Assembly: GCF_014284305.1 (NCBI RefSeq)
Contig: NZ_JACOFW010000002.1
Coordinates: forward strand, 1-64,000
Origin: Affinundibacterium seohonense
Lineage (GTDB): Bacteria > Pseudomonadota > Gammaproteobacteria > Burkholderiales > Burkholderiaceae_D
DNA: 64,000 bases
Direction: 5' to 3'
Part shown: positions 1-6,482 of the stretch, one piece after another
How the letters are laid out: each line of letters begins with the position of its first letter
Position numbering within the stretch: the stretch's first letter is position 1
Program-made: the position numbers and the translations under genes
The notes under the pieces: generated by a model
Told to the model about the DNA's origin: nothing
The model's database searches: none
Seen by the model: only the letters and a program-made list of their open reading frames with translations

Positions 1-19
1 CAAATGAGGATAAAATGAC

Positions 20-130
20 TGCTAACAGGTCGCTCAAGGCCGCTCACATACGTTCGCTGGACAGCTTCAGTCTGGGCATGCTTCGCATTTTATGCCCAGC
101 CTTACGCTGCCCCTTAGCTCTGCGTTAAAT
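20..130 (+). other. attC recombination site (cassette boundary 1)
   Basis: The 3' core GTTAAAT (124-130) fits GTTRRRY; the 5' core is TGCTAAC (20-26). Folding the two halves pairs GCTCAAGG on the left with GCTAAGG on the right, leaving one unpaired C, which is the extrahelical base typical of attC sites. The centre carries a perfect stem, CTGGGCAT with ATGCCCAG. The cassette owning this site lies mostly left of the window. Confidence 0.8.
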
Positions 131-148
131 TTCAGAAAGAGTATCAAA

Positions 149-829
149 GTGTCCGAACAACAAATACCTATTGCGTCTCTCGATGAAAAACTATCGTACT
201 TTGCAGAGCGCCTCAAATTGTTCGGCAATGTGATCGGTGGTTGGCCTACAAATTTGGAAAGCACAAGTCAAAAAAAAGAGATTCGAGCATTATGGGAAAA
301 AGATTTTTCTCATGCACTAACGCTATACAAAGAATATCCAAATGAAATCGACGTAAAATTTGTGGTCGCCGATTTAGCAAGAATGGGACATAACATTGAT
401 GTACCAGACGCTGCGCGTAAAGCGGATTTGGTTCTGAACGAAATATTCAGAATTGACCAATTCAACATAAAAGCTATGGTATGTCGTGCTTCCATGTATG
501 TAAGTCTTGCGCCGCAGTTTTTTCCAGATGCTGAACGACTATTTGCAAAAGTAATTGAGTTGACCAACCCAAGTGTTGATCCCATGATTTATCAGGGGTT
601 GGGTTTTGCATGTCTTAATCAAAATAAGATAGAGGTAGCCATATCAAATTTTGAAACTTATCTTTCTTTGGTTCCAGAAGACGAAAAAATCACTCAACTC
701 TTATCTCAATTAAAATCGGGAAAACGTGGTGAAGTTGTTCATGTAAATGGCGAACTTTCTCCCGCATCGGTTATCCCAGATACTGTTTCAAATAAACCTA
801 ACGAAAAACCGTGGTGGCAATTTTGGTGA
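149..829 (+). CDS. Integron cassette protein, TPR-like, unknown function
   Basis: Soluble protein of 226 residues with no recognised family. Its middle (roughly residues 60-190) has helix-pair spacing like tetratricopeptide repeats, for instance a segment ending in YQGLGFACLNQNKIEVAISNF. I chose the GTG at 149 rather than the in-frame ATG at 92 because 92 lies inside the attC site and the cassette itself begins at 125. The C-terminus ends in a tryptophan-rich tail (PWWQFW). The gene is followed after one or two bases by its own attC, the usual tight layout of an integron cassette. Its role is unknown. Confidence 0.75.
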   Translation: MSEQQIPIASLDEKLSYFAERLKLFGNVIGGWPTNLESTSQKKEIRALWEKDFSHALTLYKEYPNEIDVKFVVADLARMGHNIDVPDAARKADLVLNEIFRIDQFNIKAMVCRASMYVSLAPQFFPDAERLFAKVIELTNPSVDPMIYQGLGFACLNQNKIEVAISNFETYLSLVPEDEKITQLLSQLKSGKRGEVVHVNGELSPASVIPDTVSNKPNEKPWWQFW

Positions 830-830
830 A

Positions 831-920
831 ATTTAACATGACAATCGATCGGACTGGCCGCGACGCGGCTGAGTTCATTATGAATTCGTGGGCGGCCATC
901 CGTTCATTTCTGCGTTAGGC
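831..920 (+). other. attC recombination site (cassette boundary 2)
   Basis: The 5' core ATTTAAC (831-837) fits RYYYAAC and the 3' core GTTAGGC (914-920) fits GTTRRRY. The first bases of the preceding cassette (TTAAAT, 125-130) are the exact complement of this 5' core, as expected if gene and site excise as one circle. The arms align as AATCGATCGGACTGGCCGC against AATGAACGGATGGCCGC, with two unpaired C residues as extrahelical bases. Confidence 0.88.
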
Positions 921-1012
921 CTCGCAAACCGCGCACCTGATCACCCACAGCCCGATAGTTTGCGACCCAAAGCACTCGGACAGATTTCTACTTGAAGATT
1001 GGACTAATCAGC

Positions 1013-1627
1013 ATGAAAACCCTCATACCAAAGACGCTCCACACGGACGACATTGACCTGCAAGCACTATCAGAGATCTCTTCGTTTACCAAAAGCATCG
1101 GCCGTGTCCTCACAATGTTGGGACTTCTTTCGGCAGTCGCAATCGCCCTTGGCAGCAAGGATGTGCTACGAATCATCATTTCTTCTACGACTGACGAGAC
1201 CAAATCGGCTATCGGCGTAATTCTATGGGCAACAGTTGCAGTGGCTGCGTGGCTCGCATTCGTTTTCCGCGCGAACTTTCTGGCGGACTACGATATTTCG
1301 AGACAGAGACAGCTCAATATTAAGTCAAGGTCCAACCAGTTGAACGCGCTCGTCGCGTTCCCCATTCTGGGCAGCCAAGACGTCACTTGGACGATCGAAG
1401 GCGAAGCCCACGAGAGTGCAGCGCACAAGATCACAATCGTTAGCAGACAAGGTTCACAGCGTGAACTTGAAGTCACCTTGGGAGACCAAGAGCTTGGAAC
1501 TGACTCTTATGCGGCATCGTCTCGCGACCTGCTCATTGCATACTTCTCTCGCAAACTGATTGCATACTATTTTCCAATAGCATCTGCAGCTTTGGTCATT
1601 GTTGCGGCATTCAATGTTCCAGGCTAG
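1013..1627 (+). CDS. Integron cassette membrane protein, unknown function
   Basis: About 204 residues. Three hydrophobic stretches are visible: LTMLGLLSAVAIAL, a second near AIGVILWATVAVAAWLAFVF, and one at the C-terminus (IASAALVIVAAF). Between the second and third lies a roughly 90-residue polar domain, so an inner-membrane protein with one cytoplasmic or periplasmic domain is likely. The start is ambiguous: TTG at 992 or ATG at 1013; I prefer the ATG, though neither has a strong ribosome-binding site. It sits alone between two attC-type sites. I do not recognise a family. Confidence 0.65.
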   Translation: MKTLIPKTLHTDDIDLQALSEISSFTKSIGRVLTMLGLLSAVAIALGSKDVLRIIISSTTDETKSAIGVILWATVAVAAWLAFVFRANFLADYDISRQRQLNIKSRSNQLNALVAFPILGSQDVTWTIEGEAHESAAHKITIVSRQGSQRELEVTLGDQELGTDSYAASSRDLLIAYFSRKLIAYYFPIASAALVIVAAFNVPG

Positions 1628-1637
1628 TCACCTTGAG

Positions 1638-1724
1638 ACCTAACATGGCGATTGAAAAAGGACGCGCATGAGTCATTTTCTATTTTATTTGTAAGCGCTC
1701 GCGACTTACAACTCGGCATTAAAT
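1638..1724 (+). other. Possible degenerate attC site
   Basis: ACCTAAC (1638-1644) fits RYYYAAC and nearly matches the complement of the cassette start (TTAGGC, 915-920). The right core would be ATTAAAT (1718-1724), where the conserved G is an A, and arm pairing is poor. A perfect stem TTGTAAG/CTTACAA lies inside. Position between two short genes supports it; sequence alone does not settle it. Confidence 0.4.
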
Positions 1725-1737
1725 CCAAGGAAAATAA

Positions 1738-1971
1738 GTGTCAAATTCGTCAACCTGCCCAGAATGTGGCAACAGTAACTTGTACTCAAGTGATGAAGTA
1801 TCTTCCGGCGGCGGGTACGCGCCGAACTACCTTCCCGGCCTAGGTGGTTTCCTGTCGTCCGCTAAGTTCACGGTTGTAGTGTGCAAGGATTGTGGACTGT
1901 CGCGCTTCTTTGCTTCCAAGGAGGCGCGCGATAAGATCTCGGAGTCAGCCACGTGGCGCAAGATACGGTGA
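1738..1971 (+). CDS. Small zinc-ribbon protein (cassette gene)
   Basis: A 77-residue protein beginning with GTG; an AAGGA ribosome-binding site lies eight bases upstream. Two cysteine pairs, CPECG near residue 7 and CKDCG near residue 50, are spaced as in a zinc ribbon, with a glycine-rich loop (SSGGGYAPNYLPGLGG) between them. Such small zinc ribbons bind nucleic acid or protein, but nothing here identifies the partner. It lies between the possible attC at 1638 and an unassigned 300-base gap, consistent with a third cassette. Confidence 0.6.
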   Translation: MSNSSTCPECGNSNLYSSDEVSSGGGYAPNYLPGLGGFLSSAKFTVVVCKDCGLSRFFASKEARDKISESATWRKIR

Positions 1972-2275
1972 CTCGGATTTAGGGCTGCGGTAAGGTTCTA
2001 CTTATTCATTCAAGGGGAAACAATGTATGCAATTGTGTTCTCTTGACTTAGTCGTGACCTATGCTTTTCGAATTGAACTTGTACTGCACTTCTTGTCGTT
2101 TTGGTTAAACCGTATTTCTGTACAATATAACCAAAACGAAGCAAGCTACATGCGGGTTCCGAGGGAGTTGAAACAAATTGCATTTATTTTTGCAGTCGGT
2201 TATTTTTGTATTTTGCAAATTAATTCACTTATGCTTCAGAATAACCATCGCCGCGACGTTCGGAGCGACTACTAA
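1972..2275. other. Gap with inverted repeat; no firm gene
   Basis: No gene is supported. A plus-strand ORF (2027-2275) encodes a hydrophobic 82-residue peptide without a convincing start or family. A perfect 11-base inverted repeat, CGTTTTGGTTA (2097-2107) and TAACCAAAACG (2128-2138), has a 20-base loop. GTTAAAC at 2104-2110 fits an attC core but no partner arm was found. Confidence 0.5.
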
Positions 2276-3145
2276 ATGAAAACAAAGTACGCAGCATTCC
2301 TTCGAACGGCATTTAGTCGTCATCTTTCGAAGCTCGACGCTGGAGACATCGAACCAAAGCTTGATTACTTGCCATATGACTTTGATGGAAAGATTGCTGA
2401 GCGCAAGTGGCACGTTTTCGGCGCGATGATGGTCGTAGATGAGCTTCGTGAGATAACAAATATCATAAATCACTGGCACGGCCTCCTTCTTCGTTGGCAT
2501 GCGTGGAATAAGGTGATAGCGGACTACAACGAGGAAGACGCATGGGAGCTTCGCCGCGAATTCTTGGAACCATTGGCTCATCACTGCTTACTAAGCCCAA
2601 GCGCGGCACGCGATACGCTCACATTTGTTGCTACAAACTCAATTCACCAACTCCGCCTCGCCTTAGGGGGCGGCTATAAAGATCATATGGATGGCGATTC
2701 CGCGCCAGGAAAGAAGCCAAAGTACTTGACGAGAGCACGTAAGGAAGAGCGGCTGAAGAATCTTGTTTCGCCGTGGATCGAGGGTGGCGCTCTACTCTTA
2801 GCTATAGAGGCAATCGACGACAATACCTACCGTGAGGCAACCTCCGACTATCGCAATCGCTCAAGCCACGCGATTGGGCCGCGGCTTGCGCTCGGCCACA
2901 CCCAAGCTGTTACAAGGTCGGTGGTACCCGCAACTAAACTAAAGAAGCAACCTGATGGAACCTATAAGGATGAACTGATACCTGGAAAAATGTCGATTTG
3001 CTATGGTGTTGGTGGTACACCGCCCTTAGACATGGAACAGGCACGAAAGGACAACCTTGTGCAGTATCATCGAGCTCGACATGGCTATGTTATCTATCGT
3101 AATCTCCTGTTTGCCGAAATTAACAAGCTTCCAAAGGCGGTATAA
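2276..3145 (+). CDS. Unknown protein with HEPN-like RNxxxH motif
   Basis: A 289-residue soluble, mostly helical protein that I do not assign to a family. Residues 193-198 read RNRSSH, the R-N-x-x-x-H arrangement of the HEPN ribonuclease active site, in the context DYRNRSSHAIGP. A lysine-rich insert occurs around residues 145-162. It is the largest gene of the cassette region and is followed by an attC-like structure, so it may be a cassette gene. HEPN domains in mobile DNA are commonly toxins or defence RNases; here that is inference from one motif and context. Confidence 0.6.
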   Translation: MKTKYAAFLRTAFSRHLSKLDAGDIEPKLDYLPYDFDGKIAERKWHVFGAMMVVDELREITNIINHWHGLLLRWHAWNKVIADYNEEDAWELRREFLEPLAHHCLLSPSAARDTLTFVATNSIHQLRLALGGGYKDHMDGDSAPGKKPKYLTRARKEERLKNLVSPWIEGGALLLAIEAIDDNTYREATSDYRNRSSHAIGPRLALGHTQAVTRSVVPATKLKKQPDGTYKDELIPGKMSICYGVGGTPPLDMEQARKDNLVQYHRARHGYVIYRNLLFAEINKLPKAV

Positions 3146-3244
3146 GCAAGTAGCTTGGGCTGAAAAGCCCAATAGTCGATGTCCGTATCGATCCATGTTG
3201 GGCTTCGCAGGCTCAGCGACAGCCTACACTAGATTGAGTTAGGT
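3142..3244 (+). other. Possible degenerate attC site, end of array
   Basis: GTTAGGT (3238-3244) fits GTTRRRY. The complement of the right arm, TAACTCAATCTAGTGTAGGCTG when reduced to its matches, aligns with TAAGCAAGTAGCTTGGGCTG on the left (TAA, CAA, TAG, GGCTG shared) with two extra bases. A GGGCT/AGCCC hairpin lies inside. The left core lacks the AAC triplet. Past this point gene orientation changes. Confidence 0.45.
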
Positions 3245-3343
3245 TCTGACATGACACATTTCGAAGATCAAGGTTTTCAAAAAAACACTTGTTCATTTGG
3301 ACTGTAGCTGAAGCATAGGTTTGTTGAGAACGTCATACCGCAC

Positions 3344-3757
3344 TCAACGTTCAGGTATAGAAAATGGATTAAAAACCTCAACACCAAGCGCTTTGAAATC
3401 AGCGATATTTCTCGTCACCACTATCAAATTATTCACGCGTGCAGTTGCTGCAATCATGGCGTCTTCGTATAAGGTGTCGGACTTTCTGTGCATGAGCTGC
3501 GCCCAATCCCGAAACGCAACGGCGTCCATAGGTAAGACGTTATAAGCGGCAGCCAAGAGCTCTAACCATGTTTGTATTTCTGCGGCTTTGTCGGGATCTT
3601 GTTCTCTGGTCAATTCGATACCAGCCTGAATTTCGCCTATGGTGACCGCAGATAAAAAGAGTTTCGCCTCGTCTACCGACTCTAGCCAAGCAACGACCGC
3701 ACCGTGGGGTCGCGGTTTGCGTAATTCGGAAACGATATTGGTATCCAATAAGTACAT
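3344..3757 (-). CDS. vapC: PIN-domain toxin, VapC/FitB type
   Basis: A 137-residue PIN ribonuclease, the toxin of a type II toxin-antitoxin pair; family members cleave specific RNAs using Mg2+. The acidic active-site residues are visible: D5 in YLLDTNIVSEL, E42 in TIGEIQAGIE, D99 in YEDAMIAATA, and N117/D120 in TRNIADF. Length is normal. It lies five bases downstream of its antitoxin, with which it forms an operon. It faces against the neighbouring cassette-type genes, so I do not count it as part of the array. Confidence 0.92.
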   Translation of the reverse strand: MYLLDTNIVSELRKPRPHGAVVAWLESVDEAKLFLSAVTIGEIQAGIELTREQDPDKAAEIQTWLELLAAAYNVLPMDAVAFRDWAQLMHRKSDTLYEDAMIAATARVNNLIVVTRNIADFKALGVEVFNPFSIPER

Positions 3758-3762
3758 GATCG

Positions 3763-4020
3763 TTACCGCATCAAGTCAACTGTTCGTCGTTTCGCATTGC
3801 CACGAGTTGGAATATTCAGGTCGCCACGTGCAGAATCTGATAGTAAAAGCTGTTTCAGCGATGGTCGGGCAGCGGATTGTAAGCGACGCCATTCCTGCAC
3901 AGGTACCAAGACAGCAGCTTCCGCTCCACGTTTGGTGACCATTTGCGGTCCTTCGGCGAGGCAGGCGTCTAAAAATTCGCTAAATCTGGCTTTAGCATCC
4001 TGTACGGCCCATGTGTGCAT
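3763..4020 (-). CDS. Phd/YefM-type antitoxin
   Basis: About 85 residues. The N-terminus (MHTWAVQDAKARFSEFLDACL, then a TKRGAEAAVLVP strand) is the usual Phd/YefM fold, which binds operator DNA; the C-terminal third is basic and probably wraps the toxin. An ATG at 4032 is also in frame, but a GGTGA ribosome-binding site lies before the ATG at 4020 and none before 4032. Direct repeats immediately upstream (4037-4057) are the likely autoregulatory operator. It precedes the PIN toxin in the same operon. Confidence 0.9.
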   Translation of the reverse strand: MHTWAVQDAKARFSEFLDACLAEGPQMVTKRGAEAAVLVPVQEWRRLQSAARPSLKQLLLSDSARGDLNIPTRGNAKRRTVDLMR

Positions 4021-4036
4021 GATTTTCACCATTTGT

Positions 4037-4057
4037 TAACTAGTCAGGTAACTAGTC
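4037..4057 (-). promoter_or_regulatory. Direct-repeat operator of the toxin-antitoxin operon
   Basis: TAACTAGTC occurs at 4037-4045 and again at 4049-4057, a 12-base period, each with the palindrome ACTAGT. It lies just upstream of the antitoxin start, where Phd-type antitoxins bind to repress their own operon. Function is inferred from position. Confidence 0.6.
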
Positions 4058-4208
4058 TGTCAAAAATAATGGTGCTTGTCAAATGGCGCTTGGGGTGGCG
4101 TAACGATGCTGGAATAAATTGTCTTTCCTTTGATATTCAGTTATCTTTTTATTTAAAAATTAAATTTCAACAATCTTTAGGTAGGCAGCGTTATGAGTGA
4201 TGACCCAG

Positions 4209-4622
4209 CTACTCGATGACTTCCGCGTCATCTGACAATTTCCCTCGTTCCATAAACACTTGCAAACATGTCTCAGCAGCGACGCGTAACTGCTGCCACG
4301 CTGGTGCAAGTTGTATGTATTCCAGTGCTGGTAGCGGGCGAACTAGTGTGTTATGAGTCTCTTGCCAGATCGCTTGAAACTGCGTGATGGCATCTCTCTC
4401 GGATTCTGAGAAGGTTGGGATTTTGAGCTCTTGTTGCCAGTTGGAGCTGACCCAGTCTGCCCATTGTTCTAGGACTTCGGTTGCCACGTGTAGTTGTGGT
4501 GATTGCGCTTGAAATTCTTGTTGGGCTTGGAATGAGGCGGCGATTTCTAGGTAGTCGATCAGGTGATTTCTCACGCGTTGTAAGAGTACGCGTTCGCTAG
4601 GGCGGGGGCTGCTTGTTGACAT
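4209..4622 (-). CDS. Conserved-looking hypothetical protein
   Basis: A 137-residue, soluble, helix-rich and acidic protein with many glutamines and tryptophans (WADWVSSNWQQEL; LAPAWQQL) and no signal peptide or membrane segment. I recognise no family. It lies on the same strand as, and downstream of, the M28 peptidase gene, but a strong terminator (4702-4741) separates them, so it has its own promoter. The coding style matches the chromosome core rather than the cassette region. Confidence 0.6.
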   Translation of the reverse strand: MSTSSPRPSERVLLQRVRNHLIDYLEIAASFQAQQEFQAQSPQLHVATEVLEQWADWVSSNWQQELKIPTFSESERDAITQFQAIWQETHNTLVRPLPALEYIQLAPAWQQLRVAAETCLQVFMERGKLSDDAEVIE

Positions 4623-4701
4623 GACTTCTTCCGGCTTCTTAACCCAGAATTTCCAATGGAAAATCGGGGTTTAATTCACAATATCTTGAACTTGGGCGTA
4701 C

Positions 4702-4741
4702 AAAAAAATAAAGCATGAGACGGTAAAGCCTCATGCTTTAT
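4702..4741 (-). terminator. Rho-independent terminator after the M28 peptidase gene
   Basis: Eleven-base perfect stem TAAAGCATGAG (4709-4719) with CTCATGCTTTA (4730-4740), followed on the minus strand by a run of T (plus strand CAAAAAAA). It closes the gene that ends at 4755. Confidence 0.9.
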
Positions 4742-4754
4742 CGATCGCTAGAAA

Positions 4755-6380
4755 TTATTTCGCGCGGACTTTGCCTAGTGGATCGCCGGCTTTCCATGCT
4801 GGCATTTTAGCGGCATCGGCAACAGCACGACCAAGATTCAAAGTGAATTGCGCTTGTTGCACCATGCCGGATAAATCCCAGCTTGGATCGTATTCATCGC
4901 TGACTTGGTGATAGCGCTTGCCATAGGCTTTGGCTTTTTCTTTGGCGGCTTCTGGATCTTTAATGTAGTCCTTACCGCCACCGATAGAAAATGCTGGTAC
5001 GCCAGCTTTCGCAAAACTGAAGTGATCGCTGCGGAAATAGCCTCCTGTTAAATCTGGCTGTGCGGGAGCGATTTTTAATTGCATGGACTTTGCGACTTTT
5101 TCTGCAATTTCACCTAATTCTGTGCGTTCACTGCCTTGGGTGCTGACATCGCGGGTGATGCCGACGAAATTTAAACTATCCAGATTCAGATTGGCTGCGG
5201 TTTTTTCTAGCGGCCATAAGGGTTGGGCTGCATACAAGGCGCTGCCTAACAGACCTTGTTCTTCAGCTGCTACCCACAAAAACATTTGGCTGCGTTTGCC
5301 TGGGGATTGAATCGCGGCCTTTGCCATTGCTAACAGACCAGCGGTGCCGGAAGCGTTATCCACAGCACCGTTGTAAATGGTGTCGCCAGTCGTGCCTTGT
5401 TTGCCTAAATGATCCCAATGCGCGCTGTAGATGATGACTTCGTCTTTTAATTTTGGATCCGTGCCTGGTACGACCGCGGCGACATTGTATTGCTCAATTT
5501 GACGAATCTCGGCTTTGGCTTCACCTGCTAATTTAGCATTGAGAGTGACTGGTTTGAAGTCTTGCTGTTCGGCGGCGGCGCGTAATTTATCTAAGTCCTG
5601 ACCAGCGCCACTGAATAGTTTGCGTGCAGTATCTTCACTGATCCAGCCTTGAAAGCCCGTGCCAGGGGCAGCACCGCTTAATTGAAATTTTTCTACGGTG
5701 CCGCTGTTTTGCACCACTGACCAGCCGTAACTAGCTGAGGCATCGGTGTGAATTAAGAGGACACCAGCAGCGCCACGACGCATGGCTTCTTCATATTTGT
5801 AAGTCCAACGACCATAGTAAGTGAGAGCTTTGCCGCCAAAGCGTTTGGCATCGTCGGCTGTTGGTTGAGGATCGTTGACCATCATGATCAAGAGCTTGCC
5901 GCGCATGTCTTGGCCCTTGTAGTCGTCCCATTTTTCTTCTGAGGCGCTGATGCCGTAGCCGACAAACACGATCTCGTTATCAAACTGATGTGTGGCTTGC
6001 GCATCGCCTGGTGCCCACACCCAGTCTTTACCAAAATCGATCGCCAGTGCTGAGCCGCCAGCGATTAATTGCACACTACTTTGTGGTGGCAAGGCGCGGA
6101 CGCCTGCGATTTTGACTAGTTGACGATAGCTGTTGCCATTGCCTGGTTTTAAGCCTATGACCTGTGATTGGCTTTCTAAATATTGTACGGTGAGGTCACC
6201 GCCACGTTGGCCGGTACCACGGCCTTCAAAGCTATCGGATGACAACAATGCCATATGGGCGCGCAGTGGGCCTTCTTCTACCATCGCGGTTTTGTTGGCG
6301 CGCACTTTGTCGGCGGCATGGAGTGGAAAGGCGATTGCCAAGCTGATGGCGATGCTACTCAATAAAAGCGGTTTGTTCAT
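4755..6380 (-). CDS. Exported M28-family metallopeptidase
   Basis: A 541-residue zinc aminopeptidase with a cleavable signal peptide (hydrophobic core LLLSSIAISLAIAFPLHA). A PA insert domain (roughly 150-260) precedes the M28 catalytic core. Zinc-ligand motifs are visible: HWDH near residue 321, DNASGTAGL near 341, and the catalytic glutamates in AEEQGLLGS near 370; FRSDHFSF near 455 supplies a late histidine. It acts in the periplasm or outside the cell on peptides. Monocistronic: terminator behind, an unrelated gene ahead on the same strand. Confidence 0.93.
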   Translation of the reverse strand: MNKPLLLSSIAISLAIAFPLHAADKVRANKTAMVEEGPLRAHMALLSSDSFEGRGTGQRGGDLTVQYLESQSQVIGLKPGNGNSYRQLVKIAGVRALPPQSSVQLIAGGSALAIDFGKDWVWAPGDAQATHQFDNEIVFVGYGISASEEKWDDYKGQDMRGKLLIMMVNDPQPTADDAKRFGGKALTYYGRWTYKYEEAMRRGAAGVLLIHTDASASYGWSVVQNSGTVEKFQLSGAAPGTGFQGWISEDTARKLFSGAGQDLDKLRAAAEQQDFKPVTLNAKLAGEAKAEIRQIEQYNVAAVVPGTDPKLKDEVIIYSAHWDHLGKQGTTGDTIYNGAVDNASGTAGLLAMAKAAIQSPGKRSQMFLWVAAEEQGLLGSALYAAQPLWPLEKTAANLNLDSLNFVGITRDVSTQGSERTELGEIAEKVAKSMQLKIAPAQPDLTGGYFRSDHFSFAKAGVPAFSIGGGKDYIKDPEAAKEKAKAYGKRYHQVSDEYDPSWDLSGMVQQAQFTLNLGRAVADAAKMPAWKAGDPLGKVRAK

Positions 6381-6482
6381 GATTCTCCTAATGCTGTTTT
6401 TAGTCTATGGGGGAAACGCGGGTCTTATTTTACCTGCATACAGACCCGGTGGCGTGGCGTAAGTTCCCGCTGTGGCGTGGAC

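Noticed and set aside
1638-1724. Third attC site as a firm call
   Set aside because: The left core is good, but the right core lacks the conserved G and the arms pair poorly, so it is listed only as possible.
2027-2275. 82-codon hydrophobic ORF
   Set aside because: No family, no clear ribosome-binding site, and it overlaps an inverted repeat; could be chance.
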